Source: Xiphophorus maculatus (lineage: Eukaryota; Chordata; Actinopteri; Cyprinodontiformes; Poeciliidae). Taken from it: a stretch of DNA of 64,000 nucleotides. A program made the translations under genes and the position numbers. The first letter of the stretch is position 1; each line of letters opens with the position of its first letter. Shown in pieces: positions 11,317 through 24,278 of this stretch. The stretch is taken from NCBI RefSeq assembly GCF_002775205.1, contig NC_036456.1, positions 8,831,463 to 8,895,462 of the forward strand, written 5' to 3'. The notes under the pieces were generated by a model. That model had not been told where the DNA came from. It worked only from the letters and a program-made list of their open reading frames with translations, and did no database searches.

Positions 11317-13341
11317 AAATTCAGACCAAACAATGTTGTTCTGCTTTATTCTGAGTTTTCAGAAGAGGCAAGTTGTAACGTCTGTAGAGACAAAGAACAG
11401 AGGGAGTCAGGATATATGTTTCATAACAATATGAAATTTTGTCTGATTTGATTTTAAACTCCCACCTCAAGCCACAGCTGCTTCCTGTCCAGTGATGTGA
11501 AGGCGTGGTTAAAGAAAGATGGAGCGCTTGGTTTCAGTTCCCAAGTTTTATGTATTAGATATTAATATATCTAATACATATAAATGAACATATATAAACA
11601 TATAAATATCTAATACATATCTAATAAATATAAACTGAGGTAATAACAATTTAAACTAACAACAGACAGCAGGCCACACAGTCATTTCTTTAAGAAGAAG
11701 ATGAGACTAAAACAAAGCAGATCTCATGTTTTATCAGGTTGTTGACAGCTGTCAGTCAGATAGATAGAAAACTGGTTTACTGAGGAACTTAGGATTGAAT
11801 TAATCACAGCTTGTCTGGTAAACAAGCTACTGATGAATAACTGTGTCTGGTTTTTCCCAAACATGGTGCTGTGTACTACGATAAAACATGTGTACTATGA
11901 GCTCATCTAACCAAAGGACTCTATACCAGAAGCTACACAGTTCACCTTGACTCAAGCTAAGTTGTGCCACCAGAGAAAAGCTACTTTTTGACTGACAGCC
12001 AATATAGAATGTAATAATTCATGAATATTGTGTGATAGGGAGGTCTAAGGGTTGAAATGCATGTAGTTATTTTGCAGGACAAAAACTGGGATTAAATGGG
12101 TTAAAGTGGATGAACATGTGGAGAAAAACAAAAGATGATCCATTGACTGTCCTTCTTACGTTTTAATAGAGAAACCTTGACATCTGCTGGAGGAGCAGAG
12201 AAATTACACCAATTAGGTAGGAACCCCACAAAGATGCATATCTATTCAAAAACAGAAGAAACATCTGTTTAAGAACATCTGTTTCTCTGTGGCGCCAGTG
12301 TATAAATTATTCTCATCTTCTGTGGCAGGATATGTTTTTGTGTCTCATCTACTCAATAGTAAATACCTGAAACATCCAAGTTGAAATTATGACATTTATT
12401 ATTTGTGAATTTTTTGTTTTGTTTTTGTACCACAGTGTGGGAAAGTTAATGATGTTTAAAATAAACGTACAGAAGAAATAAAATCCAACTGTATTTGGGT
12501 AATAAATGGAATCTGGATTATTTTGCATTTCAATATGAAGTTTATTGTAAAAAGAATTGTAAAAAGAACTTTGATTACATTTAAAAAAAAATGATATCCT
12601 AACTTCTGACTGCACACTCAGCTGCAAAGTAGAAGTTGAGAAGCAACTTCTACTTTGAGAAGCAATGAATGTAACTGCAGTCGTTGTCATATTTAGTTTT
12701 TAGTGGGCAGACGACTCACTTTAATTTGACAACCACATAGTATATTTGATACATAACAGGTTATTTTCAACAAATACGTGTTTAAAAAGCTACAATAAAC
12801 GAAATACAAAGACAAATCAACAGCATTACTTGTGTCAAAAAGGCAAAAGTGATATTAAAAAAAAAACAGATGAGAATTTTATACTTACAAGTTAACAATT
12901 GAAAAGTATAAGAGAATATTTGATTTAGTAAAGACTATTTTGCTCAGCTCAAAAATTAATTTAGTATGCAAGGTACCATCACTCATGTAAAATGGAACCT
13001 GATTATATAAAAGTTAGTTTAGGAAGCTAAAGCAAAAGAAGAAATAAAACTGATGCAGAATATAAAACAGCAAAGGACCAAATTCAAAATATTAGCATCA
13101 CCCTGGATCTCCAGATCAATTATATTAAAATATGTACATTACTGCCTGTCTGGATTTTACAAAGCATTTCTGTTCACACTACTGAGTGGGTCTGATTTTT
13201 CTTTTACCTACTTCAGTTTCAGACAATATTTCTGTGTTCAGCTAGTACAGGGTTTATGAAGACTTGTAACCAGAATACATAAGAATGTTATGAGCGTAAT
13301 CCATATCATAAATCCTATAATAAATCAAAACATCCTGCAGC
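11317..13341. other. Intergenic stretch between genes F and B
   Basis: AT-rich sequence containing an AT repeat tract at about 11560-11635 ('atctaatacatataaatg'-like units). No conserved Ig, transmembrane or tail exon was found. The 3' UTR of gene B should begin left of 13342. A possible AATAAA (TTTATT on the plus strand) occurs near 12390, which I cannot confirm as used. Confidence 0.4.
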
Positions 13342-16300
13342 CTACATGGCAGAGTCGACGTGCAGAGCTGCTCCTGACCTGATGCCAGAATAAACCGTTT
13401 TATTTGTGGCTGCAGGACTTCCTGTCAACGAGACGATGATGATGCACATTAGTTATGATAATACACAACAACAACAACAATAACGCTACAACAATATGTC
13501 TTTACCTTTTTTCTTTCTATTGGCTCTAGCCTGGTGGTTGATCTCAGCATATGTTGGAGTGACTTCTACAACAGAAAACATTGAAATCATCAATCAGACA
13601 AACTAAAAATCTTCAGCTCTGTGTCTGATCTATCGTTTTCTACTGGTGATGATATGCAGATGCTAATCATGGCATAGCATGATTTTAAATCCATGTTGAC
13701 CTGAGGACATTTTTCAGAACCAAGCCTGACAGCTCCCTGTTCTTACTGTCAAAGAAACAGCGCCATCCTCTGGTTCTCAAGGCCTTTATGATGAGATTAT
13801 CTCATGATAAACAAAATAAAAATCAAAAACCTAAAACCAGTGTCAGCTATTTGCTTACGTTGTACATTGTTTGTGTTTAGAAATAACTATTTAACTCAAA
13901 GTATTTCAGTTCATTCTGAGTTTATCTGCAGCTGAAACTCATCTGGATTATTTATCAGTCGCTGATCCTCGTTAAATAACACAGTTGTTGCACTTTTAGC
14001 TGATTATAAAGTGAGAATCTAAAACAAAGAAACCAATTATAAATCCCCTATTTACATAAACTAGAAGAAATAAATGCAATTTACCAGACAATTAATTTAT
14101 TTTACTATTGGTTTTTTTTTTTATCATTTATTTGCTTATTTTTTATCGCCAAATATTTTTCACTTCATGTATAAATGAAACAAGATTCAATAGCGACATA
14201 TAGGTATAAGATCAAAGAAATAATGTAAAAGAAATAAAAGTCTAAGAAAAATGTGAACACAATATAAGCAATAATTTTTATTAACTAAAAACTTGTGGAG
14301 GTTCTAACCCTGAAGAGGAGAGCTGTATTCATGACCACCAGCCTGGTTGACTCCATAATTTCTGCTGCTCTCTGAGGCCTTACATCTACAACATGAACAA
14401 GAAAAAATAGTCACTGAATTTAATACATAAATCACCAAAAAAAAATCTGCTATTAATTCAAATAAATTAAAATGTGAGGAACTGACCTGGAGCAGAATAA
14501 ACCTGTGAAAAAGAGATTTGTCGCTGCATTAACTGGAAAATTGTTCTTCTTTCTTTGTGTTATAAAATCAAAGCAAATTTGTCTACTTAGTTAATTAAGC
14601 AAAAACAAGCAAACAAAAAAAGGTCTCACCCTTGGACCGTCTGCAGAAACACAACAAGACGAGGAGAATAATGAGAATAAATCCAACAACTGGTCCAGAG
14701 ATCAGCAGCACAAGATGTGAAGAACTGGACACAGTTACTGGAAATAAGAAACATTAAGTGGAAACAGATTTTATTCATCTGAAAAAGTTTTATTTCCATC
14801 TTTAAATGCAGAACTTCTGTCTGCCTTATATACATATATACATATATATATATACTGTATATATCAAGAAACTGATATGAGTTTGAGTGAATATTGATGT
14901 TATTAAAAATAAATCCTGCTGCATTCAGTCTATGATTACAAACAGGAGAAGTTAGGATGTTGAACCAAATTTCTGTGAAGAAGAAATTGTTGATATTTCC
15001 TCACAGCTCAGACCAGGACGCAGCCAAACTTATGTCACAATAATGATCTACTTGATCTAAGCTAAACAAAAAGTCACTTTAAGATGAACTCTGACTAAAA
15101 TAGTTTGACACTCAGTAATAAACTTTTTTTTAACTCCTAGAAGTTGTGTTTTATTAAAAAAGTCTTCTGGGACGAGGTGCACATAGCTGTTATCTTTATA
15201 ATTTACCATTTAAAATTCGTTTAAAAACAACAACAAACAAAACAATTATATCACCTGTTATGGTTTCACTCCACTGTGTTGAAGAATACCAGTCATCTCT
15301 GCTTCTACACTGACACATGTAGTTTCCACTGCTGGATTCAGAGACAATGAAAGTCCAGTCTTTACTGTCTGTCTTGTGTATTATTGACCCAGATTTCCTC
15401 CATTCACACGTCCACTCAGTGGTTTCTCCTCCCTGGACCTCACATGTCAGAGTGATCGACTCACCACTGAAGACAAGAGGCCAGTTTGGTTGTCGAGTCA
15501 CAAAAACCTTGTTGGAAACTGTTTACATGAGATAGGAAGAGAAACATTAAATCACATGAGAAATATTAATTTCATGGATTTAGTTTCTAAACGTCTTATA
15601 GAAAAATCTTACACATTATTTCAATGATCTTCTCAAGGCTTGAATGACTGTAGAATGAGGGATTTCCTCTCTCTCCATAACACTTATAGATTCCTCCTTC
15701 TGTCACAGTGATTTCTCTGTTTTCTTCAATATTTATTCTGAATTCAACAAAAGAAGTGTCTGAGGTCCGCCTGAACCATCTGTACTTCCATCCAGCAGAG
15801 GGCTCCACTGAGCAGCTCAGTGTCACACTGCCCCCTACTGGTATGGTTGTTGAACCTGCTGTCAGTTTGGCTCCAGGTTTATCTGCAGTTAACATGAATT
15901 AAAATTGGTTAATTTTTCAATATTTTAAAAAACATACAAGACTTGTACAAGCAGAACAAGCTACAGACTCGTTAACTGAAATAAATGAGTAGATCAGGAA
16001 ATTACTGAAAATATGTCAACAATGTTGAATTTCATTAATATGAATTATTCTGGTAGTTATTCATCGTTTCAGCCATACAGATTAACAACCAGCCTCTGAT
16101 TATTGTGAGACTTTACAAATGTAAACCTGATATAGAAACTTTTTTCTAATAGAAAGTTTGAATCAGTGTGTGTGTGTTTGTATGTGTGTGTGGGAGTTAA
16201 GCATTAATACTGGCAACTCAACTATGGACTAAATCAGCCACATTTTCATTTACAAGTCTCAACTTACTTGATACAGACAGTCTGATGGTTTCACTCCACT

Positions 16301-18618
16301 GTGTTGAAGAATACCAGTCATCTCTGCTTCTACACTGACACATGTAGTTTCCACTGCAGGACTCAGAGACAATGAAAGTCCAGTCTTTACTGTCTGTCTT
16401 GTGTATTATTGACCCAGATCTCCTCCATTCACACGTCCACTCAGTGGTTCCTCCTCCCTGGACCTCACATGTCAGAGTGATCGACTCACCACTGAAGACA
16501 TGAGACCAGTTTGGTTGTCGAGTCACAAAAACCTTGTTGGAAACTGTTTACAGAATAATAATATTAGTTTGTTTGAATAAAAACATGAAATCACACGAGA
16601 AGCATTGCTTAAGTAGATTAAGTTGACTTAATTTCTTACAGTTTTGCAACTGTTTTCAAGAAAAAAACTCACATGTTTTCTCAATGGTGACTTCGTGGCT
16701 TGAATGACTGTAGAATGAGGGATTTCCTCTCTTTCCATCACACTTATAGATTCCTCCTTGTGTCACAGTGATTTCTCTGTTATTTTCATTATTTCTGATG
16801 AATTCAACAAAAGAAGTGACTGATGTCCGCCTGAACCATCTGTACTTCCATCCAGCAGAGGGCTCCACTGAGCAGCTCAGTATCACACTGCCCCCTACTG
16901 GTATGGTTGTTGGACCTGCTGCCACTTTGGCTCCAGGTTTATCTGCAGTTATAAAAACAAATATTATTTGATTTTATATAAAATACTGCAATTAAAAGCT
17001 TATTGTAAAGAGTGATGCTTCTTTCAGATAAGTAAATATGTGAAAAGCTGTAAATGCATTTTATTGTCATCTTTCCTGATTATAGATACTTTTTATAAAG
17101 TAAAATAGAAATAGAATTAGTTTGAAATTGTTTCATTAAATAACATGAAAAAGTTCATTCTCTTTTCTGAAAAGATAATGTAACTCTACAATTAAGCAAA
17201 TCTATATATTCACATTAAGGTAAATAATATTTTCTTTGTTTTGTTGCTCTTTTTTAAACTTGTGGCTCACTTAACTTTATAAAAATTAAACCCAGTTATT
17301 ATGTATGTGTCATATTTCAGACACTATTTTATCAACAAAAAAATCTGCTTGAAATTATGAAATAAAATACAGTTAGCAAATGCATGTTTTTTTTAGGGTT
17401 GATATAAAACCATGTAATTCTTTATAATATTCAGGTCTTACCTGAGACAGTAACAGTGACAGTTTTACTGCACCTTGACTCAGATGAACCCCACCTCCAG
17501 TAAACAGAGCACTGAAATTCACCACTATAACCAGTAGATAGATGTTGAAAACTGAAACGTTTATCTGACTGATAGGTAAGAAATTCTTGACCATTCCTCA
17601 TTAACTGGTAGTGCCAGTCAGTGTCTCTTCCTTCATTCATGTCACAGATAAATGTAACAAACTCTCCAGCATAAAAAGTCGACCAGTTGGGTTCAACAGT
17701 CAGCACAGGATCTATAACAGAACCAACATTCAGCAAGTTTGTCTTTTGATTTAAAATAAAAACACATCAAGGTAAAAATTAAAAGATAAACACAGAATAT
17801 TATCGTATATAAAAGATAAACTGGATTCTGTTCCTGAGAGGATAAATGATTAAAATACAGATTAAAAGTTGAATTTACCGAGAGTTTGTCCACAGCAGAG
17901 CAGTGTGTTCAACACTGAAATAAAGGTTGAAAGTTCATCAGCATAAATAATAAATTAATTAAATTAAATCAAAAATATTTGCCAAACCCTCACACTCAGC
18001 TTTGACTCTGTTTACCTGTTAAATAAATGCAACTATTATAAAGATATTGAGTATTTAATTGTTCTGATAAGAATAAGATCAAATGTTTTAGTTTATTGTT
18101 GTTTTTCTGATGAGTTAAAACTTCATTTTATAAACTTCACATCCTGACTGAAGACAGAACATCTGCAGACGTTCTGCACGGCTACGGAAACTTCACACTC
18201 ATCTCTACTGGTAAAAAAGTGATAAAAGTTTTTAATGAATAATTTAAGTTTCTTGTATCAGATCATGTTTTATTTTTCATCTTTGTTATGTAATATTTTC
18301 ATTGCTCCCACATTAGTTGTATGGGATATAAAGTTCTGTGCTAAAGTCAGATTTTACAATAAACAGCTTTTCAAAATGTTTGCACAAAAATGTTTGTGTT
18401 AGTAATTTGTCTCTGAAATAACCTGTTTGAAGTTGCAGCAAACACATCAAGAACAAATGGTTATACTAAGTAAAGCTACACAAATACAATGGAAGATAAA
18501 GTAGATATTACAGCAGACAAGATGTCAAAGACGATGTTCTTCTAATCTGCATCATTCATACAGATAAAGTGATCTACTTACAGAGTGAGACCAGAACCCT
18601 GGGTGAGGTGTTCCCCAT
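13342..18618 (-). CDS. Gene B: five-Ig-domain Fc-receptor-like inhibitory-type receptor
   Basis: Twelve exons: 18582-18618, 17879-17914, 17442-17711, 16673-16942, 16268-16543, 15613-15882, 15255-15518, 14630-14737, 14487-14502, 14309-14385, 13506-13565, 13342-13421 (stop TAG 13342-13344). Total 1764 nt, 587 aa, open, AG/GT throughout. Leader residues 1-25 (MGNTSPRVLVSL...). Ig domains: c (25-114), a (115-204), b (205-296), a (297-386), b (387-474), each with paired Cys and core Trp. Transmembrane segment about 482-502 (LLISGPVVGFILIILLVLL), without internal charge, then C-R-R-S-K. The tail has Y-G-V-N-Q, PTYAEI (near residue 548) and TVYSGI (near 571), the last fitting the ITSM pattern TxYxxI. 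The uncharged membrane segment and tail motifs suggest signalling through SH2 proteins, probably inhibitory or switchable. Gene C shares its ectodomain order. The ligand cannot be inferred. Confidence 0.85.
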
Positions 18619-21199
18619 CCTGACCTCAACCTGGAACCATGTGTTGCTCTGCTTTGGTCCAATAATCTTCCTTTCATAACATGCTGCCTCTGCAACGTCT
18701 CTAGAGAAATGGAGCCGTCTGAAACAGGATCAACGTTTTATCTGAGAATGACGGGACAACGTTTATTTTAAACACTGACATCACTGCACTGAGTTTCTGC
18801 TGTGATGTTTCCGCTACAATGATGAGAAGTTGTGGTAAAAGAAGCAGAGGACGTTTTTTTTTTCTTTTTTTTTCTTTTTTTTACAAACGAGTTAATAAAA
18901 AATAAAGTCAACAGATAAGCTTCTTCTGCTTTTTGGAAACCATAACATAAAATTCACTTTAAATAAACTGTAAACATCATTATTGTAACACATGAATAGT
19001 TTAAATGTTTAATCCACTACTTGGTTTGTGTTGCGTGCGAACTCTCTGGCAAACAAACCATAAAATCCCCTTTTCATCTAAACACAAGTGATGGTGAGAA
19101 TGATCTCACCTATCACAGATATATAAGGTCTTAGGTGTGAATAAACAGACATGAGATCAGACAGTGTGAAATAGTTTGGAGTTTAAATAGATTTAAAAAG
19201 AAACTCTTAAAATGTACAGAGAGTGAAAAAAAGTTTCTGTGTTTCATTTAGCAGCGTCTGTTTGTGAGACAGGAAGGATGGAAAATCTTATTTTCAGCAG
19301 AATAATCCTCTAACAATGATATCAGTCAAACCTACACCATACACTGACCTTTAACCTGATCCTAACTTTAGCCTCATCTACAATATGTTATATATTAACT
19401 TCTTAGCTCAGCTTGAAGAAGCTGTTAGCAGCTCTGCTAACCCAGCATGGGTTTTGGCTGTGAGGTAATGGAAAAGCATTTGCTTTTCTGATGGCACTTA
19501 ATTTGTAGTTTTCTATTCTAAATATTTCACTTTAGTCCAGATCTTCCACCAAGAGACGAGGAAACATTACAGAGTGTCCTGCAGAAACTCTATAAATACA
19601 ATTGCTAATGTGCTGAGCTTCATCTTCAGTGACATCCTGCTCAAGAAGTGTTGACCAAAGAAGCAGAAGTTCTCCTTAATAGTATGATGACTCAGCATTG
19701 CCCTCTTGTGGCAGGTTGTTGAATCCAGACTGCAGGCCATTGTTTCAGAGTTTAGGTCTGGCACTTCTTTCCTGGTGTTTTAATCTAAATTGTTCATTCA
19801 ACTGAATCTAAAAATTGTCCCATTTATTCTAGTTTCAGAAGAAATAATGTGTGTTTCAAGACTCTCTGAATTGTTGTTTGTGCTAAGCTAACATGGTTGT
19901 TGCAGCTGCAGGCAGCAGCTGTGTTTTCAGTGAGGATGAGGATGTTGAACTTGATGATGGATGTGAGATGTTCTGCTGCCGTTTCCACCACAGCCAATCA
20001 GACTAGATGGAGCAGGTTCATGTGAAGCAGCAGAATCCTGCAGACACAAGTTTTCTTCCTGGATGGATCACCGGACATTCAGCCCTTTTCTGGAACTCTG
20101 ACAGAAATGACTACTTAATAGCACCATCTGCTGGCCACTATCTGTAAGCGCAAGTCACTGACAGAAGAAGTCTGGTGGAAATTTTTGTTTTTTCCTACCA
20201 AGATTCACAGATTAAATAAATAATGTTCACTGTTGTTATCAGGACATAAAGTCACACACACTTTTCTTTTCTGTTATTTATTGTTAATATATTACTTTGC
20301 ATGACTGAAAATTTAATTTTAATTGATTTTGTATCAGGTATTTTATCTCCAACTGCTTTTGCTACACTGGATGGATCAGGTTCATGTGAAGCAGCAGAAT
20401 CCTGAAGACACACAAGTTTTCTTCCTGCGTCACATTATTGAGCTGACGGCCAGTTTCTGGACCGATAACTTGGAAAACTATGAGTTAATGTCACCATCTG
20501 CTGGCCACTAGCTGTAAACACAAGTCACGGACAGAACACAGCGTGTATTTCTGGGGATGAATCATTTAAATAATGTTTTTTGTAGAACAGATTATTTATG
20601 TAAGTGTTTAATTATAATTACTATTGACAATACTGAAAATTGCAAAATATCCACAACAGCCCTGTGTAGCAAACCTTTAGAATATAAAAATGTATTTATT
20701 AAAATATTACATTTAATTTACAATTACTGTCAAATTGTTCATTTCCTCATTTGTTTGTGCTGCAGTAAGACAATTTAGACCATTAGGAAACACTAACTAC
20801 TATTTAATGAATACCTGAATTACATCACTGTGTTGTAGAGACCATGTCATTTATTCATGTTTATACATTTGTACATGTATATACTTATGGACATTTCTAT
20901 AAAAACAAACAATATACAAAACAAAGTTGTAAAAGCTATAAATGTTGCATAAGTAAGAATGGAGTTTGTAATTTTAATATTTTGTTTTTTGTCACTTTGA
21001 TGTTTCAAACCTCAGATGTTTGTATCTTCAGCTAATTAACATATGAACACAAATGTAAAAGTATAACACTTTTAATTATAGCAGAGATATAACATTAATA
21101 CACCTTTAGCATTGTAAAGCTGCAAAAATGCAATCATCAACATATAACAACAAAAATCGAATGTTATGAGTCGAACTCTTGCAGAATAAACCAACAGAG

Positions 21200-21264
21200 T
21201 TATCCACAGCTTTTATCAACCTGAGAACAAACTGGAGCTTCTGTTGCTGCTGGACTCCAGTTTC
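21200..21264 (-). pseudogene. Decayed last exon (relic)
   Basis: Minus-strand acceptor at 21265-21267. The frame reads G-N-W-S-P-A-A-T-E-A-P-V-C-S-Q-V-D-K-S-C-G then TAA (21200-21202). It aligns with the gene B terminal exon, but the motif Tyr is Cys and the C-terminus is lost. It is nearly the same as 50193-50257, in line with the segmental duplication. No partner gene remains beside it: the next exons upstream belong to gene D. Confidence 0.55.
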
Positions 21265-21464
21265 CTGTTAACAGAGACATTATATATTTTTTTTACAAAT
21301 CAACCTAATACTTCTGCTGGTATAGTATGTCAGAAAATGTGTACTAGAAACATGTGCTGCTTAAAACTTTAGATAATTCTGTATTACTGACACCAGATCT
21401 ATTGGAATCTGAGCCAGTATCAAGTGATGCACAAACACATGAATCCTGTGCAAATAATATCTGT

Positions 21465-22085
21465 GGATCACAGAGGAAGCAAGTTGATACAATGTTACTC
21501 TGACAAGAGCTCGTTTATTCTGACACACATTTTCAATTCAAGAAAAACAAACAAATAAATGAAAGAAATACAATTACAATACAATTCAAATTCAATCAAC
21601 AACATCTGGAGTTTCCACAAAAAAAAATGTACAAATAAAATAACATGTTAGGAAAAAAATGTAGACAATCTAATCCTAAATTAGCAAAACCAAACTGACC
21701 AAAACATTCAGTTTACAACACACAATAAACGCCAACGTTAGTCAGACACAAATATTTTCTTAAATACTAATGTCTGCTAGTTATAACTGTCACAATTATC
21801 AAGGAGTTTAAGTTTGTCGCATAAAAATACAAATTTATGAGTAAAAAAAATATTATACCGAACATTACCCAAATACCAACATGGCAATGTATAACAGTGA
21901 CTAATGAAGTAATTTAAACAAATCCAAAATCACAAAGGCTCCAACAACAACAATCTACAGACGGAGATCAAAACCCAGTAAAAATTGTCCAAATCACAAA
22001 CACAAGTTACACGAAACACTACAAAACTACTCTCAATATATTTACAGAACATTTTAAAGAAGCTGTTTTTATGGCCTTATAACAG
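21465..22085. repeat. Repeat with LTR-like 3' end (also at 50452-51081)
   Basis: Begins 'ctgtggatcacagaggaagc' and, read on the minus strand, has an AATAAA followed about 50 bases later by a CA-ending edge, as in the R-U5 end of an LTR. A shorter related piece is at 51100-51180. No open frame. I could not define its other end or a target duplication, so LTR origin is only suggested. Confidence 0.35.
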
Positions 22086-22321
22086 CAAGTTTAGGAGGCA
22101 GTTGTAGTCAGAAACTCCGTATTAATTAGGTAAACGGTCTGTCGGGAATGTTGCCATGAATATCGCTTGTTTATAATATCTTGCTTGTCAGTTCACTTTC
22201 ACATATATAATGAAATATTTTTGTTTTTAATTCTGGAATAGTCACATGTCCACATGTCTTTTTGTTATTTAAAGTGAGCAATGGCAACACAATACCTGAT
22301 CATACTCTACCACTTAACATG

Positions 22322-22443
22322 TGTATTATATTATATTATATTATATTATATTATATTATATTATATTATATTATATTATATTATATTATATTATATTATA
22401 TTATATTATATTATATTATATTATATTATATTATATTATATTA
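22322..22443. repeat. Pentanucleotide microsatellite (TATAT)n
   Basis: About 24 perfect copies of a 5-bp unit (tatat/ttata) in a row. Reading frames through it are low-complexity Tyr/Ile/Leu strings and are not genes. Confidence 0.95.
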
Positions 22444-22615
22444 TTTCAATCTGGAGAGACTCAGACGGAGATGAGAAGACAATTAGAAGAGTTTATTGAC
22501 AAACAGAATTTAAAGTCTTTGGCGCTCGGGCCCTGGCTGGGGATAACGGTTATCGCAGCGTTAGAGATAGGCTTCAGATGAGCATGAGGAAATATATGCT
22601 GTTCTGTAATGCCTC

Positions 22616-22616
<1 letters not shown>

Positions 22617-22657
<41 letters not shown>
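22617..22657. repeat. Dinucleotide microsatellite (TG)n
   Basis: About 20 copies of TG, 170 bases from the pentanucleotide array. Frames through it (Thr-His or Val-Cys strings) are artefacts. Confidence 0.95.
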
Positions 22658-22659
<2 letters not shown>

Positions 22660-24278
22660 ACTAGTGTCAGGTTCAACCTTAAAATAGATAAAAGAAGAGA
22701 GACAAATGAATTGGATTTTTCTAGCGAGGAGAGCAAGAGAGGAAGGTCTGATTTTCACAGTCTCCAAACTCGCTCTGAATTTCCTCTCCTGCTACTCCTC
22801 TTTTTATTTGAAATCGGGAGGCCCTGGTTACATCTGCTTATCAGGGGAAGGGAAAAACAAAATACCCAGCGGCAAAACACACAGTCAATCAACCATCTAT
22901 TCTAGACATTGAAGTGTCCCTCTCAGTATGCAGCTGATTCCTCAAGTGTGGGTCCCATGACCCAAAGGTTAACGACTCTAGTTAGTCAGCCAGTGGTCAC
23001 TCTGGCTCCAGGCTGCTTCTATTTTGACACACACGTTCCAAGAGCAGACATAGATTCTCACAGTCCTAATTATTTATTTTTGTAATTAACATAAAAACTT
23101 ATCAACTAGCATTGGAAATAAAGTGGTAAAAACACCACTTTAGCTTTGCCAGTGTGGCATTTAGTCCATGTTAATCTGCACCACACGTCAAGTAACTGTA
23201 CAGACAGATTATTTATTTACCAAGCACATAATCAGTGCTGTGGATGAGGGGAGGCAATTTAACTCTTAAATATATATTTTCATCCAGATGCAAGATGAAA
23301 AACCAAGCTAGTAAATCACAAGCTGAAGTGGAATATTCATATAATTTATGTCCACTTTTTAGTGTTAATGGGTGTGTATGTGTCTTGTATTTAGTTTGAT
23401 TTCTAATTGTTTGTAATTCGTAGTTCCCTTCGAAGGAGCAGCGGAATGACAGCGATGATGTTCAAACAGCGAGCATGAGGTATAGAGGTTGGTTTCTGTG
23501 ACATTTTTGATTTTGAGTTTGCTGCCGACATCAGGAAAAAGAAGAAACTGTTATGAAGAACAATCAGGAAGGGAAGAAGAAAGATGGCCTTTAATGTTTT
23601 TATTTACTTTTTTTAGTCAAAACATGCAGATGAAAAATCATTTCCCATGAGCTAACAAGATACTGTTAGGTAAACAAAATACAAAACATCTGCCAGAATA
23701 AATCCAACCACATCAGTAAGTAATGAAACTTTTTAACAAATATTGACATGAACATAACGAATTTATCACTGTGTTAATTGAAGTAAATGGTACTATAAAC
23801 AACCAATATTTTGACAGCAAATTCAAGTGTAAGTTTGGCAGTTGTGTAGATATATTAATAAGCAAAATAATAAACCCATTGCAAATTATCATGCAACAAA
23901 TCACTCATTTTAATATGGATTAGTTACTGTTATAAACTTGACAACAAGAATGTATATCCACTTCGCTAATTTGCTCATCTTAAAACATACACAGCATGTT
24001 TATCATGCACAACATTGATTTAAATGTTAAAAAGATTTTTACAGTTAAGTTATTTGTTAAAAGAGAAATCAAGTGATTTTCTTTCAATTTCATTATCCAA
24101 CCCTAACCCAAGCAGATGTTACGAGCTTTAAAATGTTTTTCCATGTTTAAAAACTGCTTCTATTACAAACGTACAGTTGAAAAGTATATAAAGATAAGCT
24201 TAAGTAAGCATGTCTCTTCAGAATTTTAACTTGTGTAATGAATCAAACAGATTGCATTGAGATGAATAAGTTGCACAT

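Larger units (their letters stand above)
17879..22085. repeat. Segmental duplication, copy 1 (leader exons plus upstream DNA)
   Basis: Nearly the same sequence recurs at 40237-40491 joined to 46445-51080 (copy 2, split by a retrotransposon), and again from 59736 to the window end (copy 3, split by LTRs). It carries leader exon 2, intron 1, leader exon 1 and a further 3.5 kb upstream, including the relic exon at 21200-21264. Differences are mostly single bases and short indels by eye. Because it includes the region where the promoter must lie, three leaders may share regulation. Confidence 0.85.
22086..24278. other. Intergenic stretch between duplication copy 1 and gene D
   Basis: Contains two simple repeats (22322-22443 and 22617-22657). 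The sequence around them has an isolated GC-rich patch (about 22515-22560), and on the minus strand a possible AATAAA near 22805, so it may derive from an old LTR, though no ends were found. The rest is AT-rich non-coding sequence; no receptor exon was recognised. Confidence 0.4.

Noticed and set aside
22262..22581. Tyr/Ile/Leu-rich frames on the plus strand
   Set aside because: Produced by the TATAT pentanucleotide array; all frames through a 5-bp repeat without stop stay open.
18619..24278. A further receptor gene between B and D
   Set aside because: Only a relic last exon and duplicated upstream DNA are present; no Ig or transmembrane exon was found.
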